A DNA stretch of 64,000 nt from the NCBI GenBank assembly GCA_023421675.1, contig JAEZTC010000013.1, positions 496,001 through 560,000 on the forward strand, written 5' to 3'. This DNA comes from Bacillota bacterium (GTDB lineage Bacteria; Bacillota; Clostridia; Acetivibrionales; JANLFN01). The position numbers and the translations under genes were made by a program. Under the pieces are notes generated by a model. It was given only the letters and a program-made list of their open reading frames with translations, made no database searches and was not told the DNA's origin. This document shows, piece by piece, positions 41,672 to 49,966 of the stretch. How positions within the stretch are numbered: the first letter of the stretch is position 1; each line of letters starts with the position of its first letter.

Positions 41672-43225
41672 ATGAGTGAATACGCATTGGAAATGCGCAA
41701 AATATCTAAATCCTTCCCTGGTGTAAAAGCATTGACTGATGTCGATTTCAGCACATATAAAGGAGAAGTGCATGCACTTATAGGAGAAAACGGCGCAGGT
41801 AAATCTACTTTGATGAAAATTCTCGCCGGGGCGTATGAACAGGATAGTGGCGAGATTTATATAGATGGGAAAAAGGTTAACATAAGAAATCCACAGGAAG
41901 CTATAAATCTTGGTGTAGGAATTATATACCAGGAGCTCAATTTGATACCTCACCTCTCAGCAATAAACAATGTGCTGCTAGGTCATGAAAAAAGAAACAA
42001 GATTGGTTATATAAATAAGAAAGAACATATAAATGAAGCTAAAAAGTGGCTGGACTACCTTGGAGAGGATATCATTGACGATTATAACAGACCTGTATCA
42101 CAGCTCAGTATAGCTCAGCAGCAGATGGTTGAAATCGCCAAAGCCTTGTCACTTAATGCGAAGATTATTGTAATGGATGAGCCGTCAGCGACACTGACTG
42201 ATAAGGAAATGGATTCACTGTTCAGAATAATCCGCAGTCTTAAGGAAAAGGGAGTTACTATCATTTATATCTCACATAGACTTGAAGAATTGTTTGAAAT
42301 AAGCGACAGAGTTACAGTAATGCGTGACGGAAAGCTTATTAAATGTGTTGAAACCAGTTCGATAGACAAAAACATGCTTATATGCATGATGATAGGAAGA
42401 GAATTGGATAAAACCTTCCCGGTAAGACAGAATTGCGTAAAAAATGAAAATCTTTTGGAAGTCAAAGGCTTAAATAGAGGCAAGGTTTTAAGAGACATAA
42501 ACTTTAATCTTAAAAAAGGTGAAATATTAGGAGTTGCAGGACTTGTCGGTTCAGGAAGAACTGAAATGGTAAGGGCAATTTTCGGTGCCGACCGTATCGA
42601 CAGCGGAGAAATTTTTATTGAAGATAAAAAGGTCACCATAAAATCACCAAAAGCTGCAGTAAAGCTTGGTATAGGACTTGCTACGGAAGACCGAAAAGCA
42701 CAGGGGCTTTTCCTTGATTTAAGTGTTAAGCATAATACTACAATCGCGTGTCTTGAAGATGTAAGTAAAGCAGGCTTTGTAGATAAAGACAAAGAAGACA
42801 AAATAGTTAAGCAATCAATAGATGATATGAGAATAAAAACTAGTTCTCCGAAACGTAAGGTTAAGGAACTTAGCGGCGGTAATCAGCAGAAGGTTGTTCT
42901 CTCGAAATGGCTTGCGACCGGGGTTAAAATACTTATCCTTGATGAACCTACAAGAGGTATTGACGTAGGAGCAAAATTTGAAATATATACCCTTATGAAT
43001 AAGCTTGCAGAAAAAGGCTTTGGAATAATTATGATTTCCTCGGAGTTACCGGAGGTTCTTGGTATGTCTGACCGTATACTTGTTATGCATGAAGGACGCA
43101 TACAGGGAGAGGTTCAGGGAGAAGGTGCAACAGAGGAACAAATCATGTGCTATGCTACAGGACAGGAATACACGGCATCCTGCAGTTTTGTAAGTCCTCA
43201 GTGCGGGGAGGAAGCTAAACAATGA
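41672..43225 (+). CDS. Ribose-type sugar ABC transporter ATPase (two NBDs)
   Basis: The start ATG 41672 follows AAAGGAG; the frame open from 41576 runs through the intergenic hairpin. The 517-residue protein has two nucleotide-binding domains as in RbsA. The first has Walker A GENGAGKST near 38, LSIAQQQMVEIAKAL and VMDEPSATL; the second has the degenerate Walker A GLVGSGRTE and an intact LSGGNQQKVVLSKWL signature with ILDEPTRGID. The stop overlaps the kinase start by 4 bases. Confidence 0.92.
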   Translation: MSEYALEMRKISKSFPGVKALTDVDFSTYKGEVHALIGENGAGKSTLMKILAGAYEQDSGEIYIDGKKVNIRNPQEAINLGVGIIYQELNLIPHLSAINNVLLGHEKRNKIGYINKKEHINEAKKWLDYLGEDIIDDYNRPVSQLSIAQQQMVEIAKALSLNAKIIVMDEPSATLTDKEMDSLFRIIRSLKEKGVTIIYISHRLEELFEISDRVTVMRDGKLIKCVETSSIDKNMLICMMIGRELDKTFPVRQNCVKNENLLEVKGLNRGKVLRDINFNLKKGEILGVAGLVGSGRTEMVRAIFGADRIDSGEIFIEDKKVTIKSPKAAVKLGIGLATEDRKAQGLFLDLSVKHNTTIACLEDVSKAGFVDKDKEDKIVKQSIDDMRIKTSSPKRKVKELSGGNQQKVVLSKWLATGVKILILDEPTRGIDVGAKFEIYTLMNKLAEKGFGIIMISSELPEVLGMSDRILVMHEGRIQGEVQGEGATEEQIMCYATGQEYTASCSFVSPQCGEEAKQ

Positions 43226-44745
43226 GCAACGAGTATTTATTAAGTGTTGATATAGGTACCGAAAGTGGAAGAGCAGCACTGCTTACAGTCGATGGAGAAC
43301 TTGTTGCTACAAGTTCTAGGAACTATCCATTATACTGCCCTAAAGCTGAATGGGCAGAACAAGATCCTGACGACTGGTGGAATGCTACGGCTGAAAACAT
43401 TAGAGATATATTATCAAAGGTTGAAAATCCAAAGGTTCTGGGTATTGGTATTGGCGGACAAATGCATGCACCTGTTCCGGTAGACAAGGAAGGTAAATTG
43501 CTTTTAAATCGTGTTCTGCTGTGGTGTGACAAAAGAAGCAGCTACCTTTGTGATGAACTTAAGGCCAAATATGACGAAAATGAAGGACTTAAAATAACGG
43601 GAAATGCCATGGTTCCTGCATGGACAGGTTTTAAGATTCAATGGATAAAAGAAAATTATCCTGAGATATATGAAAAGACCTATAAGTTTTTAACCTGTAA
43701 GGATTATCTGAATTTAAGGCTTACAGGGGAAATGTACACAGATTATTCTGAAGCATCTGCAACTTATTTGTTTGATGCCAATACAATGAAATGGTCACCT
43801 GAATTAATAAAGCTGCTGGGACTCGATATTGAAAAGCTACCTGAAATAGTTGAAGCGTCACAGGTTATAGGTAGGGTTACAAAGGAAGCAGCAAAAGTTA
43901 CTGGTCTTGAAGAAGGAACACCAGTTGTAGCTGGTGGCGGAGATATGATGTGCCTGATACTGGGCGCTGGAGTTGCACAGTTTGGACAGGCCTGTGATAT
44001 AACTGGAACAGCTGCAGATGTATCTGTTTTTGTTGAAAAACCGCTTTATGACCCTAGATTAATGCATATTCATCATGTTGTACCGGGCGGAGGATGGATT
44101 TCCTTCGGTATTCTTGATGCTGGCGGCGGAAGCTTTAAGTGGTTCAAGGATACTTTTTGCCAGAAGGAGCTTGAACAGGCTAAGGCAGAGGGAAGATCGG
44201 TTTATGATTTACTTGGTGAAAAGGCCGGTAATGTTCCGATAGGGGCTGAAAAGCTTTTATTCCTCCCGTATCTTCTTGGGGAAAGAACACTTGGAACCAG
44301 CAACAGCAGAGGAGTTTTCTTTGGTTTTACTCCAAGGCATGAAATAGGCCATTGTGTAAGGGCAATTATGGAAGGTGTAACTTATGACCTTAATCAAAGC
44401 CTGGAGATAATTGAAGAAAAGGGTAATGAAATTGATGAAATAAGAGCAATAGGCGGCGGAGCAAATAGCAGCGTATGGTGTGATATAAAAGCAAACATTT
44501 ACCGTAAGACAATTAAAACCCTTTCTAACTTTGAGGGCGGTGTTGTAGGCGGTGTTATTCTGGCAGGTATAGGTGTCGGCGTATACAAGGATGTTAAGGA
44601 TGCGACTGATAGAATAATAAAGCTTGATAAGACATTTAGTACCGACGCCGAAAAGATGAAATTGTATAGTAAACAATATGGCTTTTATAAAGAACTGCAT
44701 GATAATCTGCAGTCCTATTATATAAATTTGGCCAAACTATATTAA
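43222..44745 (+). CDS. FGGY-family carbohydrate kinase (xylulokinase-like), copy 2
   Basis: This 507-residue FGGY kinase has the N-terminal phosphate motif SVDIGTESGRAALL, GIGIGGQMH near 77, the catalytic Asp segment AGGGDMMCLILGAG near 238 and AIGGGANSSVW near 412. It overlaps the ATPase gene by four bases, so substrate entry and phosphorylation are translationally coupled. The substrate is probably the imported sugar or polyol, or a ketose made from it. It is the module B counterpart of 24623-26149. Confidence 0.9.
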   Translation: MSNEYLLSVDIGTESGRAALLTVDGELVATSSRNYPLYCPKAEWAEQDPDDWWNATAENIRDILSKVENPKVLGIGIGGQMHAPVPVDKEGKLLLNRVLLWCDKRSSYLCDELKAKYDENEGLKITGNAMVPAWTGFKIQWIKENYPEIYEKTYKFLTCKDYLNLRLTGEMYTDYSEASATYLFDANTMKWSPELIKLLGLDIEKLPEIVEASQVIGRVTKEAAKVTGLEEGTPVVAGGGDMMCLILGAGVAQFGQACDITGTAADVSVFVEKPLYDPRLMHIHHVVPGGGWISFGILDAGGGSFKWFKDTFCQKELEQAKAEGRSVYDLLGEKAGNVPIGAEKLLFLPYLLGERTLGTSNSRGVFFGFTPRHEIGHCVRAIMEGVTYDLNQSLEIIEEKGNEIDEIRAIGGGANSSVWCDIKANIYRKTIKTLSNFEGGVVGGVILAGIGVGVYKDVKDATDRIIKLDKTFSTDAEKMKLYSKQYGFYKELHDNLQSYYINLAKLY

Positions 44746-44765
44746 TTTTTTAGGAGGGTTTTGAA

Positions 44766-45737
44766 ATGAAAATTGGTATTTATACTGCAACCTACCTTGA
44801 CAAATCACTTGAAGAGGTATGCAAAATGTCATCGGAACTGGGTTATGAGGCTGTCGAAATTCCAGCTTTTACTGGCAATCCGCACCTGGACATAGAGGAA
44901 ATTATTAAAGGTGACAATGCAAAGAAAGTTAAGAGTATGGTTAATAGCCATGGAATGATAATATCAGCTATAAGTAACCATCCTGAAGGACTGCTTGTAT
45001 TAGGACCTTATGGCAAAGATACAGATGCAATTTTTACAGGAACAAAGGAAGAAAAAATCAAGTTTGGTACTGAAAGAATGATCAAGACAGCTCAAGCGGC
45101 AAATGCTCTTGAAGTACCGGTAGTTTGCGGTTTCATAGGCTGTGAAAATTTCGGAAGGTTCTTCCCGTTCCCTTATTCAAAAGGCTGGGGAGAAATGGAA
45201 CAGGAATTTGTTGAAAGATGGGGAAAGATTCTTGACAAGTTTGGTGAATACGGTGTTAAGTTTGCACATGAACCTCATCCTAATCAGCTTGTTTATGACA
45301 TACACACTGCTGTAAGAAGTGTTGAACTTATGGGAGGAAGGAAAGAATGGGGCTTTAACATGGACCCTGCCAATCTTACCTACCTTGGCATAGATGTTGA
45401 AAACTTTATTGATACATTGAAAGACAGAATATATCATGTCCATGCTAAAGATGCTGAAGTTGTATCTCACAATGTGAAGATGTCAGGAGTAATCCCACAG
45501 GGTGATTGGCAGAGACTTGACAGAGGCTTCAGGTTCAGAATTCCAGGATATGGACAAGTACCTTGGAAAAAAGTTGTCACTGAGCTTTCTATGATTGGCT
45601 ACAACTATGTTATGAGCTATGAGCATGAAGACGTTACAATGAGCCGTAAAGATGGGATTAAAAAGACAATTTCATATCTGAAACCAATTGTTATAGAAGA
45701 GCCTTATGAAGGCAGAAATGATATTTTATTCAATTAA
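44766..45737 (+). CDS. TIM-barrel sugar isomerase/epimerase, copy 2
   Basis: This 323-residue xylose-isomerase-like TIM-barrel protein has metal ligands in KFAHEPHPNQ (Glu near 168), GFNMDPANLTYLG (Asp near 199), YHVHAKDAE (His near 226) and SYEHEDVTMSRKDGI (Glu near 286). It is larger than the module A copy at 29702. Function is isomerisation or epimerisation of a keto-sugar or sugar acid; the substrate is unknown. The RBS is AGGAGG. Confidence 0.88.
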   Translation: MKIGIYTATYLDKSLEEVCKMSSELGYEAVEIPAFTGNPHLDIEEIIKGDNAKKVKSMVNSHGMIISAISNHPEGLLVLGPYGKDTDAIFTGTKEEKIKFGTERMIKTAQAANALEVPVVCGFIGCENFGRFFPFPYSKGWGEMEQEFVERWGKILDKFGEYGVKFAHEPHPNQLVYDIHTAVRSVELMGGRKEWGFNMDPANLTYLGIDVENFIDTLKDRIYHVHAKDAEVVSHNVKMSGVIPQGDWQRLDRGFRFRIPGYGQVPWKKVVTELSMIGYNYVMSYEHEDVTMSRKDGIKKTISYLKPIVIEEPYEGRNDILFN

Positions 45738-45752
45738 CGGGGGTGTATTTAA

Positions 45753-46811
45753 ATGGCAGATACAATGAAAGCGGCAGTGTTTGAAGCAAAAGGTGTCATT
45801 AATATCAAACAGGTTCCGATACCAGAAATCAATGATAATGAAGTTCTTATCAAAGTAAAATACACAGGCATATGCGGAACTGACTGGAGTATTTATAATG
45901 GCTGGTATTCGGCTGACAAGCTTCCCCTTATAGCAGGTCACGAATTTTCCGGTGACATTGTAAAAGTCGGAAAAAACGCTAAAGGTTTAAAAGCAGGGGA
46001 TAGAGTTACAGCAGACATCAACATGAGCTGTGGAACCTGCTTCTACTGCAGACAGGGCCAGAAGCTTATGTGTAAGGAATTTACACAGCTTGGTATACAC
46101 ACAGACGGTTCTTTCGCAGAATATGTAAAGGCTCCATGGGATCAGGTTCATATTCTCCCTGAAAACATGAGTTACCTTGCGGGTGCATTTATAGAACCTG
46201 TATCCTGCTGTATTCATGAAGCAAAAGCAATGAATGCTGGAATCGGTAGCAGTGTAGCAATTATTGGCTGCGGACTCGGTGTTTTGCATGCACGCATGGC
46301 TATCCTTCGTTCATGTGCACCTGTAATTGTTATCGGTGATAATGCAAAGAGACTCCAGATTGCAAAAGAAATGGGAGTAGATTATACCATCAATATCCAT
46401 GAATGTAAGGATGTCGTTGCTGAAGTTAAAAAATTGACAGGCGGCAGAGGGGCAGACTTCGTTATGGAAGCTGTAGGTAAGCCATTCACATATGAACAGG
46501 CATTCGAGATGGTGAGACCGGGCGGTACTATTGCTTCCTTTGGTATAGCAGGAGAAAATGATACAATAACTGTAAGACCTTATGACTTCGTTCTTGGCGA
46601 GAAAAAGGTTACTGGTTCATGTGCAGGTGTAGGTAATGATTGGAATGACTCAATCGCACTTATTTCTCACGGAAGAATTAAACCAGAGCCATTATTCTCA
46701 ATGATAGTACCTCTTGAAGATGTTGAATGGGCATTACACGAATTAAGAAAAGATCCTGATTTATTTAAGATATTTGTTTCAGCTGAAGCAACAGAAAGAA
46801 AAATGCTGTAA
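45753..46811 (+). CDS. Zinc-dependent MDR polyol dehydrogenase, copy 2
   Basis: This 352-residue medium-chain dehydrogenase has the catalytic zinc set CGTD (near 39) and GHE (near 60). The structural-zinc cysteines are in CGTCFYCRQGQKLMC, and the NAD motif is VAIIGCGLGVLHARMA near 170. It is a counterpart of 21138-22184. It would oxidise a polyol or sugar-acid hydroxyl. A GGGGGT site precedes the ATG. It ends the first block of module B; a hairpin follows. Confidence 0.88.
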   Translation: MADTMKAAVFEAKGVINIKQVPIPEINDNEVLIKVKYTGICGTDWSIYNGWYSADKLPLIAGHEFSGDIVKVGKNAKGLKAGDRVTADINMSCGTCFYCRQGQKLMCKEFTQLGIHTDGSFAEYVKAPWDQVHILPENMSYLAGAFIEPVSCCIHEAKAMNAGIGSSVAIIGCGLGVLHARMAILRSCAPVIVIGDNAKRLQIAKEMGVDYTINIHECKDVVAEVKKLTGGRGADFVMEAVGKPFTYEQAFEMVRPGGTIASFGIAGENDTITVRPYDFVLGEKKVTGSCAGVGNDWNDSIALISHGRIKPEPLFSMIVPLEDVEWALHELRKDPDLFKIFVSAEATERKML

Positions 46812-46831
46812 ACAGATATTAATAAAACATA

Positions 46832-46876
46832 ACATTGCAGGCATCAGGGGTTATGACTGTATGATGCCTGTAATGT
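46832..46876 (+). terminator. Hairpin after the module B polyol dehydrogenase
   Basis: A 15-base arm (46832-46846) pairs with 46862-46876 with one G-T pair (ACATTGCAGGCATCA / TGATGCCTGTAATGT). There is no T run, so it may attenuate or process the RNA rather than stop it fully. Confidence 0.55.
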
Positions 46877-46921
46877 CGAATTTGAACAAAAAAGTATAGA
46901 AAATTTATGTCAATTAAGTGG

Positions 46922-46951
46922 TTGAAAATGTTATGTCTGATTATGTATAAT
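46922..46951 (+). promoter_or_regulatory. Promoter of the GntR regulator
   Basis: TTGAAA (46922-46927), an 18-base spacer and TATAAT (46946-46951), about 90 bases before the chosen start. The 18-base operator element seen elsewhere is not present here. Confidence 0.65.
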
Positions 46952-47042
46952 TTATTCGTATGTTAAAGAAAATGCTGGAAGCATGTTAAAACTACTGAAT
47001 ATATCGTCTTTAGCATAAATAGACAGAATTGGAGTGAGGAAC

Positions 47043-47777
47043 TTGCTAAATAAAATGCAGCCTTTACCACTTTACTATCAGGTGAAGGAAAACCTGATGG
47101 AAAAAATCAATAAAAAGATTTACGAGATTGGCGATGTAATACCTTCGGAGGCTGAACTGCAGGCAATTTATAAGGTTAGTAGAATTACCATAAGAAGAGC
47201 TATACAGGAATTAGTGCAAGAAGGCTATTTATCGACACAACAAGGTAAAGGTACATTTGTTAGTCAGCCCAAAGCTACGCAGCAACTGAACCTTATTTCA
47301 AGCTGGGCGGAAACAATGGATAGTCTGGGCCTTCAACACGAAACTAAGACGATTAATTTCAGTGAGGAACCTGCACCGGTATCTATAGCCAGAGAATTGA
47401 ATGTTGAACCGGGTACTCCAGTTTATAAAATTGAGAGGCTCAGATACGCTTCAAACGAGCCTATTTGCATAATGATAAATTATATAGTTCCTGAAGTTGC
47501 ACCTGATTTAAAAGAAAAAGGACTAGTAAGCGAATCCTTATATGAGACGCTTGAAAAGCTTTATAATATAACGCTTAAAAGCGCAACTGAAAAGGTTGAG
47601 GCAAAGTCCGCCACTCAAAGCGAAGCATCAATGCTTAATGTTAAAAAGGGTGCCGCTTTACTGCATGTAACGCGTGTAACCTATGACTCTGATAACAGGC
47701 CGATAGAACTTGTTCTGGCCACATCAAGAGGAGACAGGTATTCATATACAATAAATCTTATGGGAAGGGCAAAGTAA
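47043..47777 (+). CDS. GntR/HutC-family transcriptional regulator
   Basis: The start TTG 47043 is chosen since GGAG (47031-47034) lies 8 bases before it, giving MLNKMQPLPLYYQVKENL; the GTG at 47034 lies inside the ribosome site. The 244-residue protein has a GntR winged helix (about 5-75, with VSRITIRRAIQELVQEGYL and QGKGTFV) and a C-terminal UTRA ligand-binding domain (about 95-235). HutC-type proteins sense sugar or sugar-phosphate metabolites. It probably binds the GTTATAAC-containing elements at 38808 and 49473. Confidence 0.92.
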   Translation: MLNKMQPLPLYYQVKENLMEKINKKIYEIGDVIPSEAELQAIYKVSRITIRRAIQELVQEGYLSTQQGKGTFVSQPKATQQLNLISSWAETMDSLGLQHETKTINFSEEPAPVSIARELNVEPGTPVYKIERLRYASNEPICIMINYIVPEVAPDLKEKGLVSESLYETLEKLYNITLKSATEKVEAKSATQSEASMLNVKKGAALLHVTRVTYDSDNRPIELVLATSRGDRYSYTINLMGRAK

Positions 47778-47828
47778 TAGGCCTAATAATTTAATTTGCC
47801 CTATCCAATATAGAATGGAGCAATAGCC

Positions 47829-48791
47829 ATGGGAAAATTCAAAGTAGTTATAACTGCTAGATCTTTTGGACAGGGAAATGACGAACCCTTTAGAATACTA
47901 AGGGACAATGATTGTGAAGCTGTTAAAATTGCAGTAGAAAAGCCTCTTAAGGCTGCTGAGCTTATTCCGCTTATAAAGGATGCGGATGCACTTATTGCTG
48001 GTAATGATGAAGTAAGCAAAGAAGTAATTGAAGCTGCAGACAATATGAAGGTAATATCACGTTATGGTGTAGGATATGATAACGTAGATCTCGAAGCTGC
48101 TGCAAAAAAAGGAATTACTGTTACAAATACACCTAACACAAATGATAATTCTGTTGCAGATCTTGCTTTTGCACTTATTCTTTCACTTGCACGCGACATA
48201 CCAAAGGTTAATTCAATGGTTAAAGAAGGCGGCTGGAAGAGAACAATGGGCACAGAGATATGGAACAAGACTCTTGGCATTGTTGGATTAGGTCGTATAG
48301 GAAAAGGTTTAGTTAAAAGAGCAAAAGGCTTTAACATGAATATTTTATGCTACGAGCTATATCCGGACCAGCAGTTCGGAGAGGAGTATGGCGTAAAATA
48401 TTGTTCTTTAGAGGAAGTTTTAAAGAATTCGGATGCAATCAGTATTCATGTTCCACTTCTTCCAAGCACTAAAAACCTTATAGGCGAAAAAGAACTTGCA
48501 ATGATGAAACCATCTGCATTTATTGTTAATACTGCAAGAGGCGGCATCATCAATGAGCAGGCTCTTTATGAAGCACTTTCAAAGAAAGTTATTGCAGGTG
48601 CGGCATTAGATGCTACTGAACAGGAACCACCGGTAGGAAGTCCTCTTTTGACGCTTGATAACATTATAATGACATCACATGTTGGGGGTTATACCTCAGA
48701 TGCAGTTACAAACATGGGTGTATCTGCAGCAACAAACGCAGTTCTGGTTTTAACAAACCAACCTGGAGCAAGTATTGTAAGTAAAAAATAA
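47829..48791 (+). CDS. D-2-hydroxyacid dehydrogenase (phosphoglycerate dehydrogenase-like)
   Basis: This 320-residue enzyme has the NAD motif TLGIVGLGRIGKGLVKRA (near 143-160), the catalytic Arg in VNTARGGIINEQAL, Glu in ALDATEQEPP and His in MTSHVGGYTSDA. It lacks the ACT domain of biosynthetic SerA. It would reduce or oxidise an intermediate such as hydroxypyruvate, glyoxylate or a keto sugar acid. Its place before an aldolase and a tungsten aldehyde oxidoreductase suggests handling of 2-oxo or 2-hydroxy acids such as glycerate (inference). Confidence 0.9.
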   Translation: MGKFKVVITARSFGQGNDEPFRILRDNDCEAVKIAVEKPLKAAELIPLIKDADALIAGNDEVSKEVIEAADNMKVISRYGVGYDNVDLEAAAKKGITVTNTPNTNDNSVADLAFALILSLARDIPKVNSMVKEGGWKRTMGTEIWNKTLGIVGLGRIGKGLVKRAKGFNMNILCYELYPDQQFGEEYGVKYCSLEEVLKNSDAISIHVPLLPSTKNLIGEKELAMMKPSAFIVNTARGGIINEQALYEALSKKVIAGAALDATEQEPPVGSPLLTLDNIIMTSHVGGYTSDAVTNMGVSAATNAVLVLTNQPGASIVSKK

Positions 48792-48811
48792 TGAATCGAA
48801 GGGTGATTATA

Positions 48812-49456
48812 ATGAACGTATTTGAAACATTGGATAAGATAAATGAATCTGGTGTTTGTGCCATAGTAAGAGGTACAAAGTCCGAAAACGCTTGTAAAAT
48901 AGCTGATGCATTATTAGCAGGAGGAGTTAAGGTAATCGAGGTTACATTCAATACTCCCGGTGCTGCAGAAATGATAAAGGAGTTATCTGTAAAATATAAG
49001 GGTAAGATGCTTGTAGGAGCGGGTACAGTATTGGATCCTGAAACTGCAAGAGTAGCCATAATGGCTGGCGCAAGCTTTGTCCTTTCTCCTTCACTCAACA
49101 TTGAAGTATTAAGAATGTGCCAGAGATACAGTGTACTTCCTGTACCTGGAATAACTACTCCTACTGAAGCTATAACTGCATGGGAGAATGGTGCTAATGT
49201 AGTTAAGGTTTTCCCTGCTGGAGCATTGGGAGCAGATTATATCAAACAGATGAAGGGACCTTTCTCTCAGATTGAAATGATGGCTGTTGGAGGAGTAAAC
49301 CTCAACAATATAAAGGATTTCATTAAAGCAGGTGCAAGCTCTGTAGGACTAGGAAGTGACCTGGTAGACAAGAAAATTGTTGAAGCAGGAGACTTCGACG
49401 AACTCACCAGAAGAGCAACAAATTTCATAAATGCAGTTAAAGCAGCAAGAGGATAA
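48812..49456 (+). CDS. KDPG/KHG-type aldolase, copy 2
   Basis: The start ATG 48812 follows GAAGGGTGA; an ATG at 48791 overlapping the previous stop is less likely. The 214-residue class I aldolase has the Schiff-base lysine in VVKVFPAGAL (near 131) and Glu in VIEVTFNTP. It is homologous to 23943-24590 but clearly diverged, so the two modules may cleave different 2-keto-3-deoxy acids. The products are pyruvate and an aldehyde, which could feed the aldehyde oxidoreductase downstream. Confidence 0.92.
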   Translation: MNVFETLDKINESGVCAIVRGTKSENACKIADALLAGGVKVIEVTFNTPGAAEMIKELSVKYKGKMLVGAGTVLDPETARVAIMAGASFVLSPSLNIEVLRMCQRYSVLPVPGITTPTEAITAWENGANVVKVFPAGALGADYIKQMKGPFSQIEMMAVGGVNLNNIKDFIKAGASSVGLGSDLVDKKIVEAGDFDELTRRATNFINAVKAARG

Positions 49457-49459
49457 TTT

Positions 49460-49489
49460 TTGAGATTTGAAATGTTATAACATTATATT
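49460..49489 (+). promoter_or_regulatory. Internal promoter with operator-like element, copy 2
   Basis: TTGAGA (49460-49465), an 18-base spacer and TATATT (49484-49489). The 18-base element TGTTATAACATTATATTG (49473-49490), identical to the one at 38808, overlaps the spacer and -10 region, so a bound regulator would repress the VOC-AOR-MoaD transcript. Confidence 0.6.
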
Positions 49490-49527
49490 GTATACACTGC
49501 TAAATTGGGTCAAAGAGGTGCAATTCA

Positions 49528-49917
49528 ATGAATATTAAAAAAATTGACCATGTTGCTATAAATGTCCAGGATTTAAACAAATCTATAATGTTTTATAGAG
49601 ATATATTAGGTTTTGAATTACTGGAAACAATCGAATGCGATGGCTTTTCGATAAGCTATTTAATGACCCCTGATGGTTCAAGAATGGAACTGTTTGATTA
49701 TAGGGGGAGTAGTCCAGAGCACATAAGACCTGAAAATGAAATAGGCTTAAGACACCTTGCATTTTATGTTGAGGATGTTGCCAGCCATGAGAAAGAGCTT
49801 AGAAACAAAGGGGTAGAAATAACACTTTCAACCTGCGATCTTGAAAATCTTAATTCAAGGGTATTGCTTTTCCTTGATCCAAACGGGGTAACTCTTGAAT
49901 TTTGTGAAAGGCTGTAA
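49528..49917 (+). CDS. VOC-family (glyoxalase/lyase-like) protein
   Basis: This 129-residue vicinal oxygen chelate protein has two beta-alpha-beta-beta-beta units, with candidate metal ligands His in KKIDHVAINVQD, Glu in GSRMELFDY, His in GLRHLAFYVED and Glu in GVTLEFCE. Members include glyoxalase I, epimerases and lyases. Next to an aldehyde-oxidising enzyme it may handle a reactive carbonyl or epimerise an intermediate. The precise activity is unknown. An AGAGGTG site precedes the ATG. Confidence 0.82.
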   Translation: MNIKKIDHVAINVQDLNKSIMFYRDILGFELLETIECDGFSISYLMTPDGSRMELFDYRGSSPEHIRPENEIGLRHLAFYVEDVASHEKELRNKGVEITLSTCDLENLNSRVLLFLDPNGVTLEFCERL

Positions 49918-49966
49918 GGTTTATTGTTTCAAGGTATGTAATTAAAAAAGTATGGAGGTGCGCAAA

